18,003 bases of DNA from assembly GCA_023245755.1 (NCBI GenBank), contig JAHFJQ010000005.1:1-18003 (forward strand). Direction: 5' to 3'. The stretch comes from an archaeon (lineage in GTDB: Archaea; Nanobdellota; Nanobdellia; SCGC-AAA011-G17; GW2011-AR17). Positions 1-6,984 of this stretch are shown here, in pieces (position 1 is the stretch's first letter; each line of letters opens with the position of its first letter). The notes under the pieces are model-generated. The model saw only the letters and a program-made list of their open reading frames with translations, had not been told where the DNA came from and did not search any database. A program made the position numbers and the translations under genes.

Positions 1-1020
1 ATCATCTAATGCAGTATCAAGAATAGCTAAGCCCAGTTTTTTTCCAAGTTCATAATCCTCTTCTCCACAACTCGGAGCTATATGAACAATTCCCGTTCCA
101 TCTTTTTCTCCAACATCAGCCCAAGGGATGACTTTGTGAATCAATCCTTTCTGTACCTCAAAGTCAGGATAGAAAGATTCGTATTCCCATCCAAGCATAT
201 CCTTTCCAAGAATTTTTTTCAAAACAGTAACATCTTTTTTTAATTTAGAAACTAAAGCTTCTGCAATATAATACACATCATCACCTTTCTTTGCAGCAAC
301 ATAAGTAACATCAGGGTTCACTGCAGCAGCAACATTACTAGAAAGTGTCCACTCTGTTGTCGTCCAAAGAAGGAGATATTCATTGGTTTTTCCAACGAGT
401 TTTGCTTTAACATATACAGAAGGATGAACTAATTCAGCATACCCATCATCACTCATCTCATGCTTGGAAGAACTCGTTCCACAACGAATGCACCAAGGCA
501 AGCTCCGTTTTCCTTTATACAATAAACCTTCTTTATGACATTTTTGTAAAAAGAACCAAATAGCTTCAATATTACTATCAGCCATCGTAAAATAATCATT
601 TCCCCAATCCATCCACTGGCCTAATTGCTTTGACTGTTCTGTTTGCACCCCAGAATATTTATCCACACGTGCACGACAAGCCTGAGAAAATTTGTCTAGT
701 CCAAAATGTTCAATATCTTTTTTGGAATTAAAACCAAGAGTTTTCTCTGTTTCTACTTCAAGCCATAATCCTTGACAATCAAATCCATTTTGATATCGTT
801 CATCTTCTCCCTTCATTGCATGGTATCTTTGGTAAAGATCTTTGAGTGTTCTCCCCCAGGCATGATGTACACCCATAGGATTATTTGCAGTAATGGGACC
901 ATCAACAAAAGAAAAAGCGTTTTTTCCAGAATTTTTCTTTCGTAATTTTTCAAAAATGCCATTCTTTTCCCAATACGAAAGAATTTCCTTCTCTATTGCA
1001 TACGTACCCGTGCTTTCCAT
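1..1020 (-). CDS. ileS: Isoleucyl-tRNA synthetase, N-terminal part (3' end beyond window)
   Basis: Charges tRNA-Ile with isoleucine in the cytoplasm. About 340 N-terminal residues are present; the gene runs off the left edge, so the KMSKS loop and anticodon-binding region are not visible. The start ATG at 1020 gives the typical opening with YWEKNGIFEKL at residues 16-26. The class I signature region is GPITANNPMGVHHAWGR (41-57), followed by the catalytic core, a Cys-x-x-Cys element (PWCIRCG) and the CP1 editing-domain entry WTTTEWTLSSN. Aligned through the following TLKD, the usual HxGH reads G50-V51-H52-H53, so its first and third residues are swapped. It lies 48 bp downstream of the dihydroorotase gene on the same strand, but has its own TATA-like box centred 26.5 bp before the ATG and no Shine-Dalgarno, suggesting a leaderless mRNA. 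The isotype assignment is firm. Confidence 0.95.
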   Translation of the reverse strand, partial: MESTGTYAIEKEILSYWEKNGIFEKLRKKNSGKNAFSFVDGPITANNPMGVHHAWGRTLKDLYQRYHAMKGEDERYQNGFDCQGLWLEVETEKTLGFNSKKDIEHFGLDKFSQACRARVDKYSGVQTEQSKQLGQWMDWGNDYFTMADSNIEAIWFFLQKCHKEGLLYKGKRSLPWCIRCGTSSSKHEMSDDGYAELVHPSVYVKAKLVGKTNEYLLLWTTTEWTLSSNVAAAVNPDVTYVAAKKGDDVYYIAEALVSKLKKDVTVLKKILGKDMLGWEYESFYPDFEVQKGLIHKVIPWADVGEKDGTGIVHIAPSCGEEDYELGKKLGLAILDTALDD

Positions 1021-1042
1021 AGAGAAAAAAAACTAAATAGAA

Positions 1043-1050
1043 TTTAAATA
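1043..1050 (-). promoter_or_regulatory. TATA box of ileS
   Basis: TATTTAAA on the minus strand is centred 26.5 bp before the ileS ATG at 1020. This fits archaeal TBP spacing with transcription starting at or next to the start codon. The T-run just after the dihydroorotase stop (about 1062-1068, minus strand) may end the upstream transcript. Confidence 0.6.
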
Positions 1051-1068
1051 ACTTTGTATGAAAAATAT

Positions 1069-2112
1069 TTAACGAACAAGACCTGCAAGACGTGCATATG
1101 GTTGAAAAGCATAGTCTCCAGTTCTATCAACTAGTGGCCTTCCCATCCTATAAGCAATATCAACTCCAAAACGGTTTGCAACATTGTCAAAAACCAACTC
1201 TCGTATGCGTGCATCAGAAAAACCTTCTCTTCGTAGATATTCTAAAAAGAAAGGCCAAGATGCAAGACCTGGGATACCTGACATCCAAGGACTACCCACC
1301 TTTTCTTCATAAAGATGAGGAGCATGATCTGTTTCTATCCAATCAATCTCTCCTCTTTTTAACAAACCAACAAGTCCCGCACGTGATTCTGCTGCTCGTA
1401 AAGGAGGATTCATCTTCCAAAGAATACCATTTTCTCCATCCATTTGTGTCCAATCAAAAAGAAGATGATGCGGACAGACACTACAGGATATGTCTACCTT
1501 ATGTTTTCGTGCCTCGGTAATAATCTCTACAGCCTTAGGTGAAGAAATATGAGGAATATGTAATTTCCCTTTATAACCCATCAGCTGACTAAGTTGAATT
1601 TGATCTTGAACAGAAGCAATTTCAGCTGCCTCCGGTCGTGCAAGGCAATGACTGAATGGTTTATGTGCATCCCAAAGCTCAGGAAGAAAATGATCTTCTT
1701 TCTCTGCGTGCACAACAATCACTCCTTCATATCCCTCACTGGCAAGGGTCGCATATACTAAACCTTGTTCTTCACAAGTAGGAATAGCAAGATCTCCTAC
1801 AGACTGTCCTGCATACATCTTAAGACCAACAACCTGAGGAGAAAGACGAGACAATGCAACAACCCCTTTAATTTGTTCAGGATGAGGAGTTACTCCAGCA
1901 TAAAGACCATAAAAAACATCAGATACACCAGCTTCTTTTGCTAATGCGAGTCGAGCAAGAATAAGCTCTTTTGTGGTTAAAGCAGGATCTGTGTTCGGCA
2001 TATCAAAAATTGCACTCACACCACTATCTCGTGCAACTTCTAAAGCATGCCTTACCGTTTCTTTCTTTCTCTGTGCAAAATCTCGACAATGGACATGCGC
2101 ATCAATAATCAT
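1069..2112 (-). CDS. pyrC: Dihydroorotase-like amidohydrolase
   Basis: Probable dihydroorotase, which interconverts carbamoyl aspartate and dihydroorotate in pyrimidine synthesis. The 347-residue protein starts at the ATG at 2112, immediately before IIDAHVHCRD. The longer frame to 2157 only adds a poly-Phe stretch read through the promoter. Seen: metal-binding HxH (H6, H8), MPNT (38-41), the K98 of VGLKMYAG expected to be carboxylated, VHAE (H135), LHIPH (H185/H188), NPPLR (235-239) and the catalytic Asp in ETDHAPH (D262). Length and motif order fit dihydroorotase, though hydantoinase or allantoinase relatives share the fold. No other pyrimidine gene is in the window. A TATA-like box lies 26.5 bp before the ATG, so the mRNA is probably leaderless. 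The gene symbol depends on the substrate being dihydroorotate. Confidence 0.85.
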   Translation of the reverse strand: MIIDAHVHCRDFAQRKKETVRHALEVARDSGVSAIFDMPNTDPALTTKELILARLALAKEAGVSDVFYGLYAGVTPHPEQIKGVVALSRLSPQVVGLKMYAGQSVGDLAIPTCEEQGLVYATLASEGYEGVIVVHAEKEDHFLPELWDAHKPFSHCLARPEAAEIASVQDQIQLSQLMGYKGKLHIPHISSPKAVEIITEARKHKVDISCSVCPHHLLFDWTQMDGENGILWKMNPPLRAAESRAGLVGLLKRGEIDWIETDHAPHLYEEKVGSPWMSGIPGLASWPFFLEYLRREGFSDARIRELVFDNVANRFGVDIAYRMGRPLVDRTGDYAFQPYARLAGLVR

Positions 2113-2134
2113 AAGGAAAAAGAAGAAAAACAAG

Positions 2135-2142
2135 ATTAAAAA
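2135..2142 (-). promoter_or_regulatory. TATA box of the dihydroorotase-like gene
   Basis: TTTTTAAT on the minus strand is centred 26.5 bp before the ATG at 2112. This supports the 2112 start, because the longer frame to 2157 would run through its own promoter. Confidence 0.55.
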
Positions 2143-2185
2143 CCTTTCCCAAAGCAATGATCCTCAAGTGGTAACAACAGAAAAC

Positions 2186-2229
2186 TATTTAAAGAAACTA
2201 AGGCCCCAAAAGAAGAAGAAGAGGTGATC
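2186..2229 (+). promoter_or_regulatory. TATA box plus strong Shine-Dalgarno with two candidate starts
   Basis: TATTTAAA (2186-2193) predicts transcription from about 2216. The short leader then holds GAGGTGATC (2221-2229), a near-perfect complement of the archaeal 16S 3' end. The ATG at ideal distance is 2233, which opens only a 27-codon frame ending at 2316. The long frame starts at 2243, about 13 nt from the Shine-Dalgarno. Few genes in the window have a leader with a Shine-Dalgarno. Confidence 0.55.
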
Positions 2230-2242
2230 TGGATGAAACAAA

Positions 2243-2539
2243 ATGGAAGAAATGATAGAAAAACCAATGCTCGTAATGCAAATCCGTCCAGAGTTCTCAA
2301 TAGTCTACAAAGCTAACCCTAAACTCAAATTAAAAAGGGAACATCTCAAAACCAAAAGAGAGTTTACTGACTATTTAACAAAAACAACAAAAAATTGGAA
2401 AGAAGGAGAATACTTCTTGCGTTCTAACCTAGGTCCCTTCGCAGGTTTCCATGTAAAGAAAGGTGGAAAAGTGACTCTTTTCAAAGAAAATAAAAATAAA
2501 GTTCCTTATTTATGCTGGTCCCTTCTCGGAAATAAGTAA
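2243..2539 (+). CDS. Small orphan protein, 98 aa
   Basis: Not recognised. It is basic and probably soluble, with no signal peptide or clear membrane segment. The N-terminal 12 residues hold four methionines (positions 1, 4, 9 and 12), so the start is uncertain. An in-frame stop at 2234-2236 rules out anything further upstream than 2243. A central Lys/Arg-rich part (residues about 27-52) is followed by a Gly-rich stretch around LGPFAGFHVKKGGKV. The gene is followed after 2 nt by a small membrane-protein gene and is probably co-transcribed with it. Function unknown. Confidence 0.6.
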   Translation: MEEMIEKPMLVMQIRPEFSIVYKANPKLKLKREHLKTKREFTDYLTKTTKNWKEGEYFLRSNLGPFAGFHVKKGGKVTLFKENKNKVPYLCWSLLGNK

Positions 2540-2541
2540 AA

Positions 2542-2889
2542 ATGGATTTTCCTCCAGCACTTACCAAAAAAACTTCTATTCAGGCAGGATTATTTCTCAG
2601 TGCAGCAGCACTTGGAGAAGTGAGTAAATTTGATTTTGCAACACAATCAGAATTAGAAACAAATATGCATTATTATGGAACCGACCTTCTTTATCCATTC
2701 GGATTATACTTCTTCACAAGATATCTAGGTCTATCAAGAAAAGCTTCACTAATCACATGGGGAACGCTATCTACTCTTTCAGAAATAAGTGACCTCTTTG
2801 ATGGAGGAGTTTACGACTATAAAGATTTTCTAGCATATGGTCTTGCTTTAACTGGAGCATATTTTATAGATAAAAGAGTAATAAAATGA
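2542..2889 (+). CDS. Small multi-pass membrane protein, VanZ-like topology
   Basis: A 115-residue hydrophobic protein with about three or four membrane segments (roughly 15-27, 48-62, 70-82 and 95-110). The order Tyr/Asp-rich loop, hydrophobic helix, acidic ISDLFDGGVYDYKD loop, final helix recalls VanZ-like small membrane proteins. That resemblance is by pattern only. It starts 2 nt after the preceding stop and ends with an ATGA overlap into the next gene, indicating coupled translation in one operon. Function unknown. Confidence 0.6.
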   Translation: MDFPPALTKKTSIQAGLFLSAAALGEVSKFDFATQSELETNMHYYGTDLLYPFGLYFFTRYLGLSRKASLITWGTLSTLSEISDLFDGGVYDYKDFLAYGLALTGAYFIDKRVIK

Positions 2890-3290
2890 ACACTCTTGAA
2901 AAAGCAATAAACCTTGTAAGAATTAATCCTGCAGCTCTTGCTTCTGTATCTGTAGGAATTACTTATTACATACACGGTTTAAACAAAATCATAACAGAGC
3001 ACATAGATCCAGGATCACTTGAGGCTTATCTCAATCCAGCAATATCTGGTCCATTTGTAGGTATGGGTACACTTTGGATCCTCAGTTTCCTAGACTATCA
3101 AGACATACGCAGAGGACTAAAAACGCACGGAATAACAAAGGAATATGTAGAACGTCACCTCGAGCATTATTGTAATAGACAAGCATGCAGAGCAGCTGCA
3201 ATACGTGAAGGTGTAGAAGAAGAATTCAATGAAATCAACAAAAACTTTCCAAAAGAAAAAAAGCGCTTTGCATGGATTCCAGAACTCTGA
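2886..3290 (+). CDS. Small membrane-anchored orphan protein
   Basis: A 134-residue protein with two probable membrane segments (about 14-33 and 53-69) and a charged C-terminal half. That half contains HYCNRQACRAAAIREG, whose Cys-x4-Cys spacing could bind metal or form a disulfide; this is inference. The start codon overlaps the previous stop (ATGA at 2886-2889), so translation is probably coupled. It is the last gene of the three-gene unit; a fresh promoter for the TRAM gene follows. No function recognised. Confidence 0.6.
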   Translation: MNTLEKAINLVRINPAALASVSVGITYYIHGLNKIITEHIDPGSLEAYLNPAISGPFVGMGTLWILSFLDYQDIRRGLKTHGITKEYVERHLEHYCNRQACRAAAIREGVEEEFNEINKNFPKEKKRFAWIPEL

Positions 3291-3318
3291 AAATTCTTCC
3301 AAAAATTGACCACAACTC

Positions 3319-3372
3319 TTATAAACAACGTATATACCTTCTATACAACTCGTGAACAACGAGAATTAGGAG
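3319..3372 (+). promoter_or_regulatory. Promoter, inverted repeat and Shine-Dalgarno of the TRAM gene
   Basis: Two TATA-like boxes, TTATAAAC (3319-3326) and GTATATAC (3330-3337), precede the gene. The second predicts a start near 3360. A perfect inverted repeat CTCGT-gaaca-ACGAG (3349-3363) covers that predicted start. It could be an operator or a 5' leader hairpin. AGGAG (3368-3372) is a Shine-Dalgarno about 10 nt before the ATG. This is the most elaborate promoter in the window. Confidence 0.5.
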
Positions 3373-3382
3373 TTAAAGAAAA

Positions 3383-3667
3383 ATGGATACATACAAAAAA
3401 CCCGTAGAAATGGGAGACGAAATAGAAGTAACAATTGAAAGCACTGGTGCAAAAGGCGATGGTATTGCAAAAGTAAACAACTTTGTAGTAATCGTACCTG
3501 GTGCAAAAGAAGGGGAAAAGGTAAAAGTTAGAATTACCCGAGTTCTCAAGAAAATGGCTTTTGCTGAAATTGTCACTGGTGGAAGTAGTTCTAGTGCATC
3601 TTCTGACTCTGATGATGAGGAAGAAAGCTATGATGACGAAGAACAAAGTGACGACGAAGAAAATTAA
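3383..3667 (+). CDS. TRAM-domain RNA-binding protein with acidic tail
   Basis: TRAM domains are small OB-like beta-barrels that bind RNA; single-domain archaeal versions act as RNA chaperones comparable to cold-shock proteins. Residues about 5-64 match the family: VEMGDEIEVTIES, GAKGDGIAKVNNFVVIVPGAKEGEKVKVRITRV and a final strand KMAFAEIV. Residues 66-94 are a low-complexity tail of Ser, Asp and Glu, ending in DDEEN. Single-domain TRAM proteins are usually about 60-70 residues, so the tail is an addition. The gene has its own leader and Shine-Dalgarno, unlike most neighbours, and precedes the clamp-loader operon by 41 bp. The domain call is confident; the partner RNA is unknown. Confidence 0.88.
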   Translation: MDTYKKPVEMGDEIEVTIESTGAKGDGIAKVNNFVVIVPGAKEGEKVKVRITRVLKKMAFAEIVTGGSSSSASSDSDDEEESYDDEEQSDDEEN

Positions 3668-3678
3668 TTACTAAAAAC

Positions 3679-3686
3679 TTATAAAT
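3679..3686 (+). promoter_or_regulatory. TATA box of the rfcS-rfcL operon
   Basis: TTATAAAT is centred 26.5 bp before the rfcS ATG at 3709, with a pyrimidine-rich stretch between and no Shine-Dalgarno. A leaderless bicistronic mRNA is predicted. Confidence 0.65.
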
Positions 3687-3708
3687 CTCTTTCTTTTTTT
3701 ATCTTTTT

Positions 3709-4659
3709 ATGCAAGATTCTACTATATGGACTGAAAAATTTAGACCACAAAAATTTGAAGATATTAGAGGCCAAAAAAAAATTGTGGAACGTATTAAGTC
3801 CTTTGTTGAACAAAAGAACATGCCCCATATTATGCTTGCTGGCCCTGCTGGTGTAGGTAAATCAACAATAGCCTTAGTCATTGCAAAAGAACTCTTCAAA
3901 GAGTCCTGGAAACAAAACTGCCTTGAACTCAACGCATCAGATGAAAGAGGAATTGATGTTGTACGTAACACCATTAAAGAATTTGCAAAAACAAAATCAA
4001 TGGGAGATGTACCATTTAAAATTATTTTCTTAGATGAGTGTGATTCTTTAACAAAAGAAGCACAACAAGCATTAAGAAGAACTATGGAAAATTATGTGAT
4101 GACCACACGTTTTATCCTAAGCTGTAACTATTCCAGTAAAATCATTGACCCTATTCAAAGCAGATGCACTATTTTCCGTTTCAAACCTTTAACCGAACAA
4201 GACATAGAAGAGTACGTGAAAAAAATTGCAGAAAGTGAGAATCTAAAACTAGAAGAGAACACAATCAAGGCTCTTGTAGAGCTCAGTTCAGGAGACGTGC
4301 GAAAAATAACAAACATACTTCAAAGTTGTGCATCTATTGATAAAAATATTAGCGAAGAACTCCTTTACTCCTTAGTCTCAGCAGCAGAACCAAAGGAAAT
4401 AAAGGATATTCTCACTCTTGCAATAAATCGTCAATTTATCAGGGCCCGTTCCTTATTGTTAGACACCATGCTTAAACATGGACTTTCAGGAATTGACATT
4501 CTTAAACAAATACAAAAAGAAACAGTAGAGTTTCAAGGCATAACTGATGAGAAACGTATCGAGCTTATAGATAAATGTGGAGAAATAGAATTTCGAATGG
4601 TAGAGGGCGCAGATGAATTTCTTCAATTAGAAGCTTTGCTTGCGAGCTATGCAAAATGA
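3709..4659 (+). CDS. rfcS: Replication factor C small subunit
   Basis: AAA+ ATPase subunit of the clamp loader that opens PCNA and places it on primer-template junctions. The protein is 316 residues, the normal size for archaeal RfcS. Seen: RFC box II-like WTEKFRPQKFEDI near the N-terminus, Walker A GPAGVGKST (45-53), NASDERG (75-81), Walker B with IIFLDECDSL (105-113), sensor 1 SCN (138-140), and SRC (151-153) with the arginine finger, followed by the RFRF/KPL element. No intein interrupts it. The start ATG at 3709 is supported by a TATA box at 26.5 bp. It overlaps rfcL by 4 bp (ATGA), so the two subunits are translationally coupled. Confidence 0.97.
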   Translation: MQDSTIWTEKFRPQKFEDIRGQKKIVERIKSFVEQKNMPHIMLAGPAGVGKSTIALVIAKELFKESWKQNCLELNASDERGIDVVRNTIKEFAKTKSMGDVPFKIIFLDECDSLTKEAQQALRRTMENYVMTTRFILSCNYSSKIIDPIQSRCTIFRFKPLTEQDIEEYVKKIAESENLKLEENTIKALVELSSGDVRKITNILQSCASIDKNISEELLYSLVSAAEPKEIKDILTLAINRQFIRARSLLLDTMLKHGLSGIDILKQIQKETVEFQGITDEKRIELIDKCGEIEFRMVEGADEFLQLEALLASYAK

Positions 4660-5825
4660 CAACCCCCTGGGCAAAGAAATACGAACCAAAAAAAGTTTCT
4701 GAAATACTTGGGCAAGATGAAGCATTATTTAAACTCCGTGAAGCTATCAAACTCAAACGTCCTGTACTTGTATATGGCCCCACTGGTGTAGGAAAAACAA
4801 GCTCTGTTCATATCATAGGAAAAGAACTAGGCTTAGAAGTATTTGAAGTAAATGCCTCCGATGCAAGAAACAAAGAAAATATGGAATTAAAATTAGGTGC
4901 AGCCTTGCAACAACAAAGTCTTTTTGCAAAGGGAAAACTCATTCTTATTGATGACATTGATGCATTATCCGGAACAAAGGATCGAGGTGGTCTTCCAACA
5001 ATAATTTCCCTTCTGGAAGGAAAAAAACACGCAGTCGCAATTACCTGTATGAATCCTTGGGAAGATAAATATAGCAAACTACGAAAACAATGTTTGCTTG
5101 TCCCCTTTCAAACATTAAAAAGAGAAGTTCTTCTAAAATTCTTAAAGGATATTTCTGATGCAGAAGGTATTGCCTGTGAAGAAAAAGATCTTGGAGAAAT
5201 AATAAAACTCAGTAGAGGCGACCTTCGCGCAGCATTAACAGATCTACAAACTTATAGTATCACAAAAACCTTATCTGTAGAGGCAAAGAGTGAACGCGAC
5301 CATGAAGAAGATATGCAATTTTGTTTAAGGAAGATTCTTAAAAGTAAAAAATGGGAAGAAACTGCAAATATTTTCGATAAAGTAGATGAAGATCTTAACG
5401 AATGTATGCTTTGGTTAGACGAAAATCTACCCAAGGAATATTCTTCGCAAGATCTTAAAAAAGCATATGAATACATTTCTAGAGCAGATGTCTTTAACGG
5501 AAGAATCAGACGTTGGCAGCACTGGCGATTTTTAGTATACATAAACATTCTTATCACAGCAGGAGTCGCAACTGCAAAAAAAGAAACAAACATTACCACA
5601 GTAGAATACACACGAACAACAAGGATATTAAAACTCTGGCAAGCAAACATGAAATATGCAAAGAAAAAATCAATTTCAGAAAAACTTGCCGAAAAAACAC
5701 ATACATCAACAAAAAGAGCACTAAAAGAAACCTTTCCCTATCTTAAAAAGATTATTATAGAGAATCCAAAATTAAGAGAAGAGTTAGAATTAGATGAAGA
5801 AGAGATTGCTTGGTTAGAAAAATAA
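4656..5825 (+). CDS. rfcL: Replication factor C large subunit, short form
   Basis: Large subunit of the archaeal clamp loader, partner of RfcS. Seen: PWAKKYEPK near the N-terminus, Walker A GPTGVGKT (41-48), NASDARN (66-72), Walker B LILIDDID (95-102), and the helical collar region after about residue 205. The family is commonly about 450-500 residues; this one is 389 and ends in a Glu-rich helix (LEKIN-type ending EEIAWLEK). No PCNA-interacting motif of the QxxLxxFF kind is visible at the C-terminus, where longer archaeal homologues often carry one. It starts inside the rfcS stop (ATGA) and converges tail to tail with the next gene, with one base between the stops. Confidence 0.94.
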   Translation: MTTPWAKKYEPKKVSEILGQDEALFKLREAIKLKRPVLVYGPTGVGKTSSVHIIGKELGLEVFEVNASDARNKENMELKLGAALQQQSLFAKGKLILIDDIDALSGTKDRGGLPTIISLLEGKKHAVAITCMNPWEDKYSKLRKQCLLVPFQTLKREVLLKFLKDISDAEGIACEEKDLGEIIKLSRGDLRAALTDLQTYSITKTLSVEAKSERDHEEDMQFCLRKILKSKKWEETANIFDKVDEDLNECMLWLDENLPKEYSSQDLKKAYEYISRADVFNGRIRRWQHWRFLVYINILITAGVATAKKETNITTVEYTRTTRILKLWQANMKYAKKKSISEKLAEKTHTSTKRALKETFPYLKKIIIENPKLREELELDEEEIAWLEK

Positions 5826-5826
5826 T

Positions 5827-6441
5827 TTAATACGCTTTCTTTAACTGCTCACGCAATTTTCGTAATTTAAGCATTTCCAGATCTTGTTGTATGTCAAATA
5901 TAATCTGAGAAACGATTCCTTGTTGATACGAATCAAGTCTAGGATAAAAAGGTTGTAATTCTTCATAATAAATCTGTGCATAATCCACTTTTCCTTTTTC
6001 TATTGCGCTTCTACATTTCAGAAGAAGCTCTTGTGTTTTCTGCCAAGGATCTGGAGCAATGTCTACACGAACTTTTTCTTCTAAAGGAGCAGGAGGAAGA
6101 GAAGAGGGTTGTTTTTGAGGAAGAGAAAGAGCATCTTGCGGAAAGGATGGAAGATCTTGCTCAGGTACAGAAACAGTTTCACGCATAATGGGAAAAACTT
6201 TTCTTGATCCTAGATGGAAAAGGTTAAATTTCTTAAAGAGGCCATGTTGTGGAGTAACAAAATCACTAGGCTCTTGTTCCATTTCTTCTTCTAAAAACAG
6301 TGGAGGTAAAGGAATACTATCTACAGAAACACCTTTCAAAGTTTTCCTTTCAGAAAGAACATTTTTTTGTATCAGAGGAGGCACAGGAACATTCCTTATA
6401 ACCGAAGTTTTTTTTATAGAAGTATTTTTTTCCGTGACCAT
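5827..6441 (-). CDS. Orphan protein: proline-rich linker plus helical C-terminal domain
   Basis: Not recognised as a named family. The start is placed at the ATG at 6441 (MVTEKN); the longer frame to 6576 would overlap the divergent gene at 6522 and the promoter. Residues 1-130 are low complexity, rich in Pro, Ser, Glu and Leu, with PVPPL and PLPPL motifs. Residues about 131-204 are helical: WQKTQELLLKCRSAIEKG, then a Tyr-rich YAQIYYEELQPFYPRL, then a long Lys/Leu helix. I recall small helical modules of this 'AxxxYxxLxxxYxxL' type as common in DPANN hypothetical proteins; that is memory, not a search. A cytoplasmic adaptor or tether is a guess. Confidence 0.6.
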   Translation of the reverse strand: MVTEKNTSIKKTSVIRNVPVPPLIQKNVLSERKTLKGVSVDSIPLPPLFLEEEMEQEPSDFVTPQHGLFKKFNLFHLGSRKVFPIMRETVSVPEQDLPSFPQDALSLPQKQPSSLPPAPLEEKVRVDIAPDPWQKTQELLLKCRSAIEKGKVDYAQIYYEELQPFYPRLDSYQQGIVSQIIFDIQQDLEMLKLRKLREQLKKAY

Positions 6442-6468
6442 CTCTTTAAAAAACAGAGAGAAAGGGAA

Positions 6469-6476
6469 TATATAAA
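6469..6476. promoter_or_regulatory. TATA box in the divergent 6442-6521 region
   Basis: TATATAAA is the only strong TATA element between the divergent genes. It is centred 31.5 bp before the minus-strand ATG (6441) and about 49 bp before the plus-strand ATG (6522). It may serve both; the plus gene would then have a leader of about 24 nt without a Shine-Dalgarno. Confidence 0.45.
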
Positions 6477-6521
6477 GGTTTTCTAGAAACACCCCTAGAG
6501 ATCCAAACATTAATAAATGAA

Positions 6522-6929
6522 ATGAAAATTTCCAAAGAGATGGAATCCAGATTTGAATACAGGGAAATGCTTCCAAGAGCTGTATGGGGCGGATTTATGA
6601 GAAGAGAGGGTGCAGAAACAGTCATTGAATATATGGGCTATATTGCTTCAAGAAATGGACAAGACGGACCACTTTATGTCTCTTCAGTTCTCTTTCCTGC
6701 AAGACCTTACTTATCCCATCCAGGAAGATCTGTAGAAGAAACTATGGGAAGAGCGTGTAGCCTTTCTGATTTGACCGCAACAGCATTCGAAAGACATTGT
6801 TTGGACTATCCTCGTGATGAACTGGAAGAACTGCGTAGCTTAGAGGGAGAATACAGAGAAACCTTGATAGAATCAACAAGAATAAAACTAGATAGAGAAC
6901 TTGCAGAAAGGAAAGCAAGAAGAGAATAA
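6522..6929 (+). CDS. Orphan soluble protein, 135 aa
   Basis: Not recognised. It is a charged, probably soluble protein: an Arg/Glu-rich start, an aromatic/Gly central part (VWGGFMRREG, YMGYIASRNGQDGPLYV), and a C-terminal helix rich in Arg, Glu and Lys from about residue 98 on. No signal peptide or membrane segment. An ATG 5 nt upstream (6517) stops after two codons, so 6522 is the first usable start. It lies 55 bp before the HerA-like gene on the same strand. Codon use looks like that of its neighbours. Function unknown. Confidence 0.55.
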   Translation: MKISKEMESRFEYREMLPRAVWGGFMRREGAETVIEYMGYIASRNGQDGPLYVSSVLFPARPYLSHPGRSVEETMGRACSLSDLTATAFERHCLDYPRDELEELRSLEGEYRETLIESTRIKLDRELAERKARRE

Positions 6930-6984
6930 TTCTAAATCTAAAACAACAAAAACCTTAAGAATCCTCATATCCATCTAAAGCGTA

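Noticed and set aside
1092..1520. Plus-strand open frame of 142 codons inside the dihydroorotase-like gene
   Set aside because: The opposite strand encodes a protein with complete amidohydrolase motifs; the plus-frame translation has no recognisable pattern and no promoter.
2113..2157. N-terminal extension of the dihydroorotase-like gene
   Set aside because: It only adds a poly-Phe run read from the promoter and 5' region; the ATG at 2112 precedes the conserved HxH start and has a TATA box 26.5 bp upstream.
6442..6576. N-terminal extension of the proline-rich orphan
   Set aside because: It crosses the only TATA box and overlaps the divergent gene at 6522; the hydrophobic stretch it adds is a translation of promoter DNA.
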